A stretch of 51,258 nucleotides of DNA, from assembly GCA_002435835.1 (NCBI GenBank), contig DIVM01000267.1, positions 1 to 51,258 on the forward strand, in the 5' to 3' direction. Origin of the DNA: Firmicutes bacterium UBA6132 (GTDB lineage: Bacteria > Bacillota_A > Clostridia > Tissierellales > Sedimentibacteraceae). Positions 7,071-15,097 of this stretch are shown here, piece by piece. The stretch's first letter is position 1. The number at the start of each line of letters is the position of its first letter. A model generated the notes under the pieces. The model was not told where the DNA came from, did not search any database, and saw only the letters and a program-made list of their open reading frames with translations. The translations under genes and the position numbers were made by a program.

Positions 7071-9167
7071 TCAAATCACTTCAATTATCTTATTCTCAAA
7101 AGTAATATTTATATCAAAACTTCTTGTAATACCATTATTAAATTTAATATAAATAATTTTGTCCTGTATATCAACTATAACGCCTTTCCCATATTTTTTA
7201 TGCTTAACTTGCTTTCCTATTCCTAAATCCACATCAATAGTTTTTTTATCCGATGTATTACATTGTATAAGTTCATTTACAAATAAAGAAGGTACCCCTG
7301 GTACGATTATACTTAGCTCTTTTCTTGCTCTTGTCATACCAACATAAAAAATACGTCGTTCTTCTTCTAACATTTTTTCATATTCTTCTTGTTTCATATT
7401 TTTTCTGTCAGAAGGAAATTCACCGTCCATATTATCAATCATATAAACATAATCATATTCTAAACCTTTAGCTGAATGAATTGTTGTTAAAGTAATATTA
7501 TAATTTTTCTTTTCAGATGCATCTTTTATAACAGTTTGAAGACTACGAACTTTTTCCATAAATTCTTTAATATTGTTGCAATATGACCCTATTTCCTCAA
7601 GAATTTCAAGAATGTGTAATGAATTTGACATATTGTTTCTACCATCATCCTGCATTCTTTCTAAATAATTCATATATTCAAGGTCAACTTTAATAAATCT
7701 TATGGCAACATTTGGTTTAAGTTTATTTAAATAATTTATGTCCAACTTAAATTGTCTAATCCTATCATAAACATAATATTCAAATCCTGATATGTTATCT
7801 AAAATTTCAAACACAGTCATATTAGTTTGTGGACTTTCCAAAACAGCCTTGCACATATTTTTAGAAAAATAAGTATAACTTTTATAATATATTTTAGAAA
7901 ATGCTTCTCTGTTAGTTGGATCTAATGCTAAATTTAAAAAAGCAAGAATATCATGTAAAACAAAGGAGCTGAAAAATTTAGTTTTATCTTCTTTAATATA
8001 AAAATTCAAATTATTTTCATAAAAATTATTTGCAAGAATCATCGCAGACATGTTGTAGCGATAAAGAATACCCACCGTAACATCTCCATCTAAATTTTTA
8101 AGTTCATCAGTTATAAGTTTTGATTGTTCTGCCCTTGAATTTACTTTTTTAATATTAATTTCTTTTTCTTTAGGATTGTTAGCACATATGGATTTTTTAT
8201 ATCTCTTTTTATTTTTTTCTATAAAGTTTTTAGCACCATCAACTATGTTTTTATCCGACCTAAAGTTATTATCAAGGTAAAATATTTTTCCGTTCTTGTA
8301 AATATTCTTGAATTCAAGCATAAAATCAGGATAACTACCCCTAAAAGAATAAATTGCCTGGTCATCATCACCTACCATGAACAAATTATTATTTGAAATA
8401 AGTTTTATTATTTCATGTTGTATTTTAGAAGTGTCCTGCATTTCATCTATTTGAATATAATCATATGTACCTTTTATTTTTTCTTGATAGTAATTTGATT
8501 TGCATAATATTTTATAGGCAAAACTTAACATATCATCAAAATCCATTAGTTTATGCTCTGACTTATATATACTGTATTTCTCATATATTTTATCAAAATC
8601 TTTTATTTCAATACCATAATCCTTATATTCTTCTGGATTTATCATCATATTTTTTACAAAGCCTATTGTTGATGATGCATTTTCGATTTCTTCTTCGCTT
8701 ACATAATTAAAGTATGACCCCGAATAATGGGATTTAAGTATTTCTTCTAAAACTTTATAATTATTGCTAAGTATTTCAAAAGAGAGACCTTTTCTTCTAA
8801 AAAAATCTCTCACTATCTTATATGCAAATGAATGTATTGTTGAAAATTCTGTTTGACCTTTAAATTGATCTCCAAAATATTTTCTAAATCTGTTTTTCAT
8901 ATCTGCTGCAGCCATTTTAGAAAATGTAATAGTAAGAATTTTTCCTCTAACTTTTTGCTCATACAAAAGTCTGCCCGTTCTGGCAATTGTAACTGTTGTC
9001 TTGCCCGAACCCGCAGTAGATAAAACAAGGGCGTTCCCATCATCAAATAATGCTGCTTCCATTTGCTGTTTATTTAATTCCACATTATTTATATTTTTTA
9101 AATGTTCAAAATAATCCATGTTAACACCCACATTCTTATGAAACAATTTCATTAATTTATTTTTCAT
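7071..9167 (-). CDS. UvrD/PcrA-type superfamily 1 DNA helicase
   Basis: 698 residues. Motif I (Walker A) is STAGSGKTT near residue 55, motif II is IDEMQDTS, motif III is GDDDQAIYSFRG, and later motifs include TTIHSAKGLEYDYVY and YVGMTRARKEL. The last 60 residues (GKQVKHKKYGKGVIVDI) resemble the tudor-like tail of PcrA. The protein is close to the usual PcrA/UvrD length and should be a 3'-5' helicase in repair or replication restart. It may be a paralogue rather than the housekeeping pcrA, since ligA is not beside it. The start overlaps the end of the upstream C_GCAxxG gene by 11 bases, suggesting translational coupling. An internal ATG (MDYFEHL) is another possible start. Confidence 0.9.
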   Translation of the reverse strand: MKNKLMKLFHKNVGVNMDYFEHLKNINNVELNKQQMEAALFDDGNALVLSTAGSGKTTVTIARTGRLLYEQKVRGKILTITFSKMAAADMKNRFRKYFGDQFKGQTEFSTIHSFAYKIVRDFFRRKGLSFEILSNNYKVLEEILKSHYSGSYFNYVSEEEIENASSTIGFVKNMMINPEEYKDYGIEIKDFDKIYEKYSIYKSEHKLMDFDDMLSFAYKILCKSNYYQEKIKGTYDYIQIDEMQDTSKIQHEIIKLISNNNLFMVGDDDQAIYSFRGSYPDFMLEFKNIYKNGKIFYLDNNFRSDKNIVDGAKNFIEKNKKRYKKSICANNPKEKEINIKKVNSRAEQSKLITDELKNLDGDVTVGILYRYNMSAMILANNFYENNLNFYIKEDKTKFFSSFVLHDILAFLNLALDPTNREAFSKIYYKSYTYFSKNMCKAVLESPQTNMTVFEILDNISGFEYYVYDRIRQFKLDINYLNKLKPNVAIRFIKVDLEYMNYLERMQDDGRNNMSNSLHILEILEEIGSYCNNIKEFMEKVRSLQTVIKDASEKKNYNITLTTIHSAKGLEYDYVYMIDNMDGEFPSDRKNMKQEEYEKMLEEERRIFYVGMTRARKELSIIVPGVPSLFVNELIQCNTSDKKTIDVDLGIGKQVKHKKYGKGVIVDIQDKIIYIKFNNGITRSFDINITFENKIIEVI

Positions 9168-9582
9168 TTATTACTTTTTCTAATACTTTTGCAGCTCTTA
9201 TTTTAACAGGGTTGCAACCTTCTGTTTCACTTCTATGATTTTCCTTTATACATTTACAGTTAAGTGAACCAAATTCTTTTTCGAATTCTTCAACCATTTT
9301 TATGGTTTTTTCTTTCATTTTATCATTTGAGGATGGCTTGTTTTCTGCGTACATAACTCCTACAGCTGCTAATGCTCCAAGCAATGCTCCGCAAGTATTT
9401 TCTGTTTGCAATCCCCCACCATAAGGGCAAACTGCCTTTATAAATTTATCATCTAAATTCAAATCATATTTTTCACTTGCTGCTTCAAGTAGAATTTCTG
9501 CACAATTTTTATGATACAAAGGTCGCTGCTCTTCGGAATATTGAAGTTCTTCTTTATTAATTCTATCAACTATATTTTCCAT
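9157..9582 (-). CDS. C_GCAxxG_C_C family redox protein
   Basis: 141 residues. The family signature is clear: an early Cys in NCAEILLEAA, CPYGGG in the middle, then TCGALLGALAAVG, and a C-terminal pair of Cys (NCKCIKEN) with a further Cys near GCNPVK. These conserved cysteines suggest metal or cluster binding; family members are found in anaerobes, often beside redox genes, with no assigned reaction. The gene lies between a 34-residue membrane peptide 10 bases upstream and the helicase that it overlaps, so the three probably share a transcript. Confidence 0.85.
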   Translation of the reverse strand: MENIVDRINKEELQYSEEQRPLYHKNCAEILLEAASEKYDLNLDDKFIKAVCPYGGGLQTENTCGALLGALAAVGVMYAENKPSSNDKMKEKTIKMVEEFEKEFGSLNCKCIKENHRSETEGCNPVKIRAAKVLEKVINEK

Positions 9583-9592
9583 TTATCACCTC

Positions 9593-9697
9593 TTAGAAAA
9601 ACATTGCAAAACTCAAAAATGCTGAAGCAATCATGCCACCTGCTAAAATTAAACACATTACTCTTACAAATTTTTGTGATTTTCTGTATCTGTTCAT
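9593..9697 (-). CDS. Single-pass membrane peptide of 34 residues
   Basis: The ATG at 9697 follows a perfect AGGAGG site, and the TAA is 10 bases before the next start, so it looks like a real first gene of the unit. The peptide begins MNRYRKSQKF (basic), has a hydrophobic segment at residues 13-33 and ends in AMFF. This layout resembles the DUF4044/Prli42-type mini-membrane proteins of Firmicutes; that assignment is tentative. Confidence 0.65.
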   Translation of the reverse strand: MNRYRKSQKFVRVMCLILAGGMIASAFLSFAMFF

Positions 9698-9853
9698 AAA
9701 TTCCTCCTATATGAAATCATCTAATTTTTATTTATTTTAACATAAAAATTATAATATTAATAGCTTGAACTTTAATTAAGAAAAAAAATTTCCTGTTGGT
9801 ATTGTTAATGAATTGATATATAATATTATTACAAATAATTTTTAGCAGGTGAT

Positions 9854-10735
9854 ATGTTGATACACAATAAAAAATTTCAAATTATAAAAAATAAAAAATT
9901 AAAATATATTGCAATATTCATATTTATAATAATTATAATAATTTTTGCATTAGAAGAAATAATTGAACCTCAAGGTTTTGTAAAACCTGATTATGATAAA
10001 GTTGATATAAAACAAGTTCTCTTAAAGGATAATTTAACAGAGGATGATTATAAAACTTTACTTTATCAAACTGGACTTGGAAAACCGGCCATAGATGAAT
10101 TGTTAAAAAATGAAGAAAATGGAATAAAAGATATAATTGAATTTCAAGAAAATTTCTTTGATGATAAAAATGTATTATGTGAAAAAATAGGAATTATAAC
10201 AAGCCAAGAATCATTAGTAAATGATGATGGTAAATATGAATATGGATTTGATTTAGCACCATATGAAAATGGATATGTTTTATTAACAAAAGCAACTCAT
10301 TCATTAGGGTGGCGACACGGACATGCAGCTATTGTGTCAAATAAAGAAAATGAAACCACAATAGAAGCAGTTATATTAGGAGAAAACACTCAAATACAAA
10401 ACATCAACAAATGGAGAGTTTACCCTTCATTTATGATGCTTAAATTAAAAGACACATCACAAGAAACACTGGATAAAATAGCTGACTTTGCTACTCAACA
10501 TACGTACGATTTGCCCTATGGTTTAGTTGTGGGACTTTTAAACAGCAAAAATCCGGACTCGTCAGATTTAACAAGTACACAATGCTCACATTTAGTATGG
10601 TATCCATTTAAACAATTTGGATATGACATAGATTCTGATGGTTCTTGGCTTGTTACACCAAAAGATATTGCAAACTCAGATTTATTTGAAATAGTTCAAA
10701 TATATGGTGTTGATCCAGAAGAAATTTGGCCATAA
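9854..10735 (+). CDS. Membrane-anchored YiiX-like permuted papain-fold protein
   Basis: 293 residues. The N-terminus is basic, then has one strongly hydrophobic segment (about 19-33), so the body lies outside the membrane. The catalytic fold is the circularly permuted NlpC/P60 type: the His comes first (WRHGHAAIV, near residues 155-157) and the Cys later (STQCSHLVWYPF, near 243). Relatives are thought to cleave amide or thioester bonds in cell-wall peptides or lipids; the substrate here is unknown. The ATG follows AGGTGAT. It is the first gene of the plus-strand block, and the permease starts 54 bases after its stop. Confidence 0.8.
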   Translation: MLIHNKKFQIIKNKKLKYIAIFIFIIIIIIFALEEIIEPQGFVKPDYDKVDIKQVLLKDNLTEDDYKTLLYQTGLGKPAIDELLKNEENGIKDIIEFQENFFDDKNVLCEKIGIITSQESLVNDDGKYEYGFDLAPYENGYVLLTKATHSLGWRHGHAAIVSNKENETTIEAVILGENTQIQNINKWRVYPSFMMLKLKDTSQETLDKIADFATQHTYDLPYGLVVGLLNSKNPDSSDLTSTQCSHLVWYPFKQFGYDIDSDGSWLVTPKDIANSDLFEIVQIYGVDPEEIWP

Positions 10736-10788
10736 TACACACGAGTTTTTTCAAAGTAAAAAAAATATATAATATATGGTGGTTAACA

Positions 10789-12186
10789 ATGAAAGAAGAT
10801 GAAAATGATATATTAATAACACAAAAACAAATAGATATGTACTATACTAAATTTGGATTAAACAAAGCTTTGTCAAGCTTACACGTGTGGGGATTAGGTG
10901 TGGGCACTGTTATAGGCGGAACTTTCTTTGGATGGAATTATGGCCTCGAAGGATCAGGTCCTGTTGGTTTTATTATTTCAACTTTGATAGTAACCATTTT
11001 TTACTTTTTTATTACACGAATTTTTTATAAATTTTCTACACAACTGCCTTATGCAGGCGGACCTTATGCATATGTTCGAAAAGGATTAGGCAAATTTGAA
11101 GGATATCTTGCTGGTATATTAACTGTTGTAGAATTTTTATTTGCTGCTTCTGCTATAACAGTATCTATTAACTCATATTTTATGAACATTTTTCCATATA
11201 GCTCAAATATAAACTTTTCAGCTATAGTGTATTTGTTTTTTTTAATAATGCATATTTTAGGTGTAAAAAATTCAGCTACTCTTGAATTTATAATGACCAG
11301 TATATCCATAAGCGCTTTAATATTATTTATGATAGGAACATATGATTCAGTAAATTTAATGAGCATGTTACGAGAAAAACCTCTGATAGGAGGATATAGT
11401 GGAATTATTAAATCACTTCCTTATACATTATGGTTTTTCCTTTGCATTGAAGGAATATCTTTATCAGCAGAAGAAACAAAAAATCCTGATAAAAATTTAA
11501 GATTTGGCTTTCTGTACAGCATATTGACAGTTTCTGTTTTGAATTTTATAGTTGTAATCATCAGCTTGTCATCTGTGAATATTATTTATTTATTATCTAA
11601 TGATTACCCCCTTTACAGCGTTTTAAAATCAATTCACCCATATGATAATGTTTTGCTTTCTGTATTTTCTTTTTTAGCTTTAATTAGCTTATTTTCTTGT
11701 TTAAACGGAATGATAAATGGTTATTCAAGACAAATTTTTTCTTTATCACGGGCTGGATATCTGCCTAAAATATTCAGCAGAATTCATTATATAACTAAAA
11801 CGCCTTATTTAGCAATTTTAGTACCGGGTATTGTAGGCATAATACTCTCTAACACTTTGGAAGCAAATAATTTAATTTTTATAGCAAGCATCGCCTGTAT
11901 CAGCATGTTTGTATTTGTAATTCACTCATTTGCTAAAATAAAAGAAAATAATTATAAACAAAATGGCATGCATCCAAAAATGAAAAATCTTTTTGGATTA
12001 TATATTATAAATATCATTATTATCATTTATGTATTATATTCCATATTTATCAGGGACAAGGTTTTACAGGTTTTAATTTTTTTAATTATTGTTATATTAT
12101 ATTACTTTTTATTTAGTAGGAAATATATAATTAATGATGCTCCGGAGGAAATGAAATCAAGAGATGATATATTGGAAATTAAGTAA
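10789..12186 (+). CDS. APC-superfamily amino acid/amine permease, ethanolamine-permease-like
   Basis: About 465 residues from the ATG at 10789 (MKEDEND), preceded by GGTGG; a longer frame from 10726 has no site and overlaps the previous gene. It has roughly 12 hydrophobic segments. The first-helix motif LHVWGLGVGTVIGG followed by FFGWNYGL resembles the ethanolamine permease branch, as does LPYAGGPYAYVRKGLG. It should be a proton- or cation-coupled importer in the cytoplasmic membrane. The next genes encode an EutW/EutV-like pair, which supports an amine substrate but does not prove it. It is related to the second permease at 15098. Confidence 0.85.
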   Translation: MKEDENDILITQKQIDMYYTKFGLNKALSSLHVWGLGVGTVIGGTFFGWNYGLEGSGPVGFIISTLIVTIFYFFITRIFYKFSTQLPYAGGPYAYVRKGLGKFEGYLAGILTVVEFLFAASAITVSINSYFMNIFPYSSNINFSAIVYLFFLIMHILGVKNSATLEFIMTSISISALILFMIGTYDSVNLMSMLREKPLIGGYSGIIKSLPYTLWFFLCIEGISLSAEETKNPDKNLRFGFLYSILTVSVLNFIVVIISLSSVNIIYLLSNDYPLYSVLKSIHPYDNVLLSVFSFLALISLFSCLNGMINGYSRQIFSLSRAGYLPKIFSRIHYITKTPYLAILVPGIVGIILSNTLEANNLIFIASIACISMFVFVIHSFAKIKENNYKQNGMHPKMKNLFGLYIINIIIIIYVLYSIFIRDKVLQVLIFLIIVILYYFLFSRKYIINDAPEEMKSRDDILEIK

Positions 12187-12263
12187 TGTTAAAAAAAAAA
12201 TTATGTTTATATAGTAAATGCTGCATATACGTATTTAAAAATTAAATAACAGGTGATTAATCG

Positions 12264-13475
12264 ATGGATAAAACAATTTTTAACAATGAAATATATGAAG
12301 AAGAAAAGTTAAACATTATAAATACAATAACTGAGGGCTGGTATAACTTATTAGCTTTTTATGAGCAGATAGAAATAGTAAGCAATGGCCAAAGCAAAAG
12401 AAAAATCATTAAAAGCAACTACATTGAAGCTGACAGCAATTTAGAAAATGAAATTGAACATAATATAAAAATAATATATAATGAAAGGGATTTGGGGATT
12501 CTAAACGTCAAAGTTAATAGCGAGCAATTTAACCTCGATAATTTCAAAGATTTTACTTTGAAATCAACACATATCAGAAAACAACTAAATCATAATTTGC
12601 TTCCGCCAGGCTTATTGATTATAAGTAACAATGAACTCATTTGGTCCAACGCTATTGCGGATGAAATAATATTCATCACTGATTTAGAACAAAACGATAT
12701 AATATTAAACAAAGAGCTATTACCAGAAAAAGACTATGTATATGTAAATAATATTAAATTTTTTAATTTAGAACTTATTGTTATAAATATACCCATAATC
12801 ACTAAAAATGAATTTATAGGATATTTTGTAATTTTAACAGATAATACATTAAATAATAAAAGATTAAAAGAATTAAACAATAAAACAGCAGTTATTAAAG
12901 AAATTCATCATAGAGTTAAAAACAATCTTCAGACCATTTCAAGCTTATTGAGCATGCAAATGCGCCGGACCAATAATAAAATAGTTGAAAAGGCTTTCAC
13001 TGAAAGCATCAATAGAATAAACAGCATTGCACTTGTTCATGAAGAACTTTCAAAAGTTGGAATCGAAAAAGTTGATATAAAAACAACTATTGCAAGTATA
13101 CTGGAAACTTTATTGAGAACTATGACTCCTCCTGATAAGGATATCAAGGGTAAAATAGAAGGCTCTTCTATATATATGGATTCAAATATTGCAAGCAGTT
13201 TGTCATTGTGCATTTCTGAGCTCATACAAAATTCTATTGAACATGCCTTCAAATTTAAGAAAAAAGGTTCAATATGGGTTAATATTAAAGAATCTGACGA
13301 GTTTGTCATAATAACAATTGAAGACGATGGTATAGGATTTACAAATAAAAAAGGTAAAGGTAGTTTAGGTTTGGATATTGTGGAAATGATTACAAATGAA
13401 ACTTTAAAAGGAAATTTTTCAATAAATGGACATATAAATGGTACTAAAATACAAATAAAATTTCCATTCAAGTAA
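12264..13475 (+). CDS. EutW-like sensor histidine kinase (HisKA_2 type)
   Basis: 403 residues with no membrane segment. Residues 1-200 form a sensory region with a conserved LLPPGLLIISNNELIWSN stretch. The phosphoacceptor helix is of the HisKA_2 kind (EIHHRVKNNLQTISSLLSMQ, His near residue 215). The ATPase domain has the N box (SELIQNSIEHAF) and G1/G2 boxes (DDGIGF, GSLGLDIV). This is the layout of EutW, which phosphorylates an ANTAR regulator on sensing ethanolamine; that ligand is inferred here. The ATG follows AGGTGAT. The response regulator begins 46 bases later. Confidence 0.88.
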   Translation: MDKTIFNNEIYEEEKLNIINTITEGWYNLLAFYEQIEIVSNGQSKRKIIKSNYIEADSNLENEIEHNIKIIYNERDLGILNVKVNSEQFNLDNFKDFTLKSTHIRKQLNHNLLPPGLLIISNNELIWSNAIADEIIFITDLEQNDIILNKELLPEKDYVYVNNIKFFNLELIVINIPIITKNEFIGYFVILTDNTLNNKRLKELNNKTAVIKEIHHRVKNNLQTISSLLSMQMRRTNNKIVEKAFTESINRINSIALVHEELSKVGIEKVDIKTTIASILETLLRTMTPPDKDIKGKIEGSSIYMDSNIASSLSLCISELIQNSIEHAFKFKKKGSIWVNIKESDEFVIITIEDDGIGFTNKKGKGSLGLDIVEMITNETLKGNFSINGHINGTKIQIKFPFK

Positions 13476-13521
13476 AAATAAATACATAATTTACGAAATG
13501 ATTAATTAACAGGGGGTTCAA

Positions 13522-14094
13522 ATGAAAAATTTAAGGGTTGTAATAGCTGAGGATGAGCCAATTACGCGAACTGATATAAAAGAGATGCTTGCCGAAGAAA
13601 AAATAGTAACTGTAGGTGAATGCGGAGATGGTGCAACAGCCGTAAATTTAGCCAGGAGCCTTAAGCCCGACTTAATAATAATGGATATTAAAATGCCTGT
13701 AATGAGCGGAATTGAAGCAGCTAAACTACTAAACAAAGAAAAAATTGCACCTGTTATGTTGCTCACTGCTCATAGTCAGTCACATCTTATAGAAGAGGCC
13801 AAAAACGCTGGTGTATTAGCATATTTAGTTAAGCCTGTAAATAAAAAAAATCTTATAGCTTCATGTTATATAGCAGTTTCGAGGTATACTGAATTTAGCG
13901 TTTTAGCTGAAGAAGTTAAAACGCTCAGCGAAGCTTTAGATTCAAGAAAACTCATAGAAAAAGCTAAGGGAATAATACAAAAAAATTATAATTTGGACGA
14001 AGAGGCTGCATTTAAAAAAATAAGAACTATGAGTATGAATCAGAGAAAAACCATAAAAGAAGTTGCAGAAGCAATTATTATAACATTGGGGTAA
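13522..14094 (+). CDS. EutV-like response regulator with ANTAR RNA-binding domain
   Basis: 190 residues. The receiver domain (about 1-120) has the acidic pair EDEP, the phosphoacceptor Asp in IIMDIKMP (residue 55), a Thr in LLTAHS, and Lys in LVKPVN. The C-terminal ANTAR domain (about 130-188) has LIEKAKGIIQKNYNL and an IKEVAEAII helix. ANTAR proteins bind paired hexaloop hairpins in RNA leaders and block termination. Such a leader lies at once downstream (14188-14292), so the regulon is probably local. The ATG follows AGGGGG. Confidence 0.92.
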   Translation: MKNLRVVIAEDEPITRTDIKEMLAEEKIVTVGECGDGATAVNLARSLKPDLIIMDIKMPVMSGIEAAKLLNKEKIAPVMLLTAHSQSHLIEEAKNAGVLAYLVKPVNKKNLIASCYIAVSRYTEFSVLAEEVKTLSEALDSRKLIEKAKGIIQKNYNLDEEAAFKKIRTMSMNQRKTIKEVAEAIIITLG

Positions 14095-14139
14095 TGACTA
14101 TTAATAATGAAGCTAAAACGTTAAAAGAAAATCTTAATA

Positions 14140-14168
14140 TTGACATATGATTGTTAAATTGTTATAAT
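14140..14168 (+). promoter_or_regulatory. Sigma-A promoter of the ANTAR-controlled unit
   Basis: TTGACA at 14140-14145 and TATAAT at 14163-14168 with a 17-base spacer: a perfect consensus. It drives the leader that ends in the terminator at 14247-14292. Confidence 0.85.
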
Positions 14169-14187
14169 TATACATATTGAATAAACT

Positions 14188-14253
14188 AATGCAATGATGC
14201 ATTTTAATTAAATTGAAGGCAATGGCGCTTTCACCGAAAGCAATGAAGCTTTC
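14188..14253 (+). promoter_or_regulatory. ANTAR-target RNA leader with three hexaloop hairpins
   Basis: Three small stems all have six-base loops starting AATG, so A is at loop position 1 and G at position 4, as ANTAR proteins require. They are 14188-14203 (loop AATGAT, 5 pairs), 14215-14232 (loop AATGGC, 6 pairs) and 14236-14253 (loop AATGAA, 6 pairs). The 3' arm of the third is part of the terminator stem, so binding of the EutV-like protein would prevent termination. The usual target has two hairpins; the first one is extra. Confidence 0.9.
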
Positions 14254-14292
14254 AAATCGTTATTTTATTATGACGATTTGGGAGCTTTTTTG
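14247..14292 (+). terminator. Terminator regulated by the ANTAR hairpins
   Basis: A 14-pair stem (14247-14260 with 14273-14286, two G-U pairs) is followed by a U run. The 5' arm shares 14248-14253 with the third ANTAR hairpin, so the two structures cannot coexist. Confidence 0.88.
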
Positions 14293-14342
14293 CTTTTTTT
14301 TAATTATGGTTTATCGTTAATAATTTATAGGAGGTGATAACA

Positions 14343-14588
14343 TTGAATAAAAAAATTAAAAAAATGTACATTCAGGATTATTCTACTATCTTAGCTTTCG
14401 TCAGTCTATTTTTGATATTCCTTATGATAGTTATAAAAAACGTTTATATGATTGCTCCTGATAATGCAACTAAGACAATTATTATTCTTTCCGGAGTTAT
14501 AATCAGCGCTTTTGCAGTAGCATCATCCATTGCTGTAATAGTGCACATAAAGAAAAATAAAGAAAGTATATATTCATCAGAAATTTAA
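14343..14588 (+). CDS. Small two-helix membrane protein
   Basis: 81 residues. I use the TTG at 14343, seven bases after AGGAGGTG; an alternative GTG at 14334 lies inside that ribosome site and is unlikely. Two hydrophobic segments (about 16-33 and 45-68) flank a short loop, with charged ends. It is the first gene after the ANTAR-controlled terminator. I recognise no family. With the next two small genes it may form an accessory set for the permease at 15098. Confidence 0.7.
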   Translation: MNKKIKKMYIQDYSTILAFVSLFLIFLMIVIKNVYMIAPDNATKTIIILSGVIISAFAVASSIAVIVHIKKNKESIYSSEI

Positions 14589-14657
14589 TATTCAAAGTTA
14601 TTAAATACACTGAGAACATATAAATAATTTACTATTTTATAACGAAAGTAGGTATGT

Positions 14658-14912
14658 ATGAAACAGGTAGAAAAGAAAAAAAATAATATTTTATTAGAAA
14701 CATTTGATGCTTTGTTTATTATGATTCTATGCTTTGCTACTCTTTTAACCGCTATGGTGTTGAAAGGAAATAGTAGTGGTGGTATTGATTACAGTTTAAA
14801 TTTTAAGACTCTATCTATAACAATTGTAGTGTTTATAGTATATTTGTTATTTGTTGTTAAGCAATCGGATAAAGGTCTTAGAGATATGATTTCTAAACTT
14901 TTTGATAAGTGA
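14658..14912 (+). CDS. Small two-helix membrane protein
   Basis: 84 residues: basic N-terminus, hydrophobic segments at about 16-33 and 50-67, and a basic tail. The ATG at 14658 is preceded by GAAAGTAGG, a modest ribosome site. No family recognised. It differs in sequence from its upstream neighbour but has the same size and topology. It is 69 bases downstream and probably on the same transcript. Confidence 0.65.
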   Translation: MKQVEKKKNNILLETFDALFIMILCFATLLTAMVLKGNSSGGIDYSLNFKTLSITIVVFIVYLLFVVKQSDKGLRDMISKLFDK

Positions 14913-14947
14913 TAGAAATCTCAATCTTAAATTATGAGGTGAATTGT

Positions 14948-15064
14948 ATGAGTTTTTGGAGTGTTATGAACTACGTTGCTTGGATTTTATGTTTCATTTT
15001 AGCGGTACTAATATTAACAGATTTTATTAAAGTAGAAACGGACAGAGCAAAGAAAAAAAAATAG
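14948..15064 (+). CDS. Single-pass membrane peptide of 38 residues
   Basis: The ATG follows GAGGTGAA. One hydrophobic segment (about 8-25) starts with an aromatic-rich end and finishes with the basic tail RAKKKK, so the C-terminus should be inside. It ends 33 bases before the permease start. The form recalls tiny subunits that accompany some transporters, such as MetS-type proteins, but I see no direct sequence match. Confidence 0.65.
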   Translation: MSFWSVMNYVAWILCFILAVLILTDFIKVETDRAKKKK

Positions 15065-15097
15065 AAATTATATTAATTTTAGAAAGGTTGGTCAGTT

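Noticed and set aside
10726..10788. Longer N-terminus for the first permease
   Set aside because: It would overlap the previous gene and has no ribosome site; the ATG at 10789 follows GGTGG and fits the family start.
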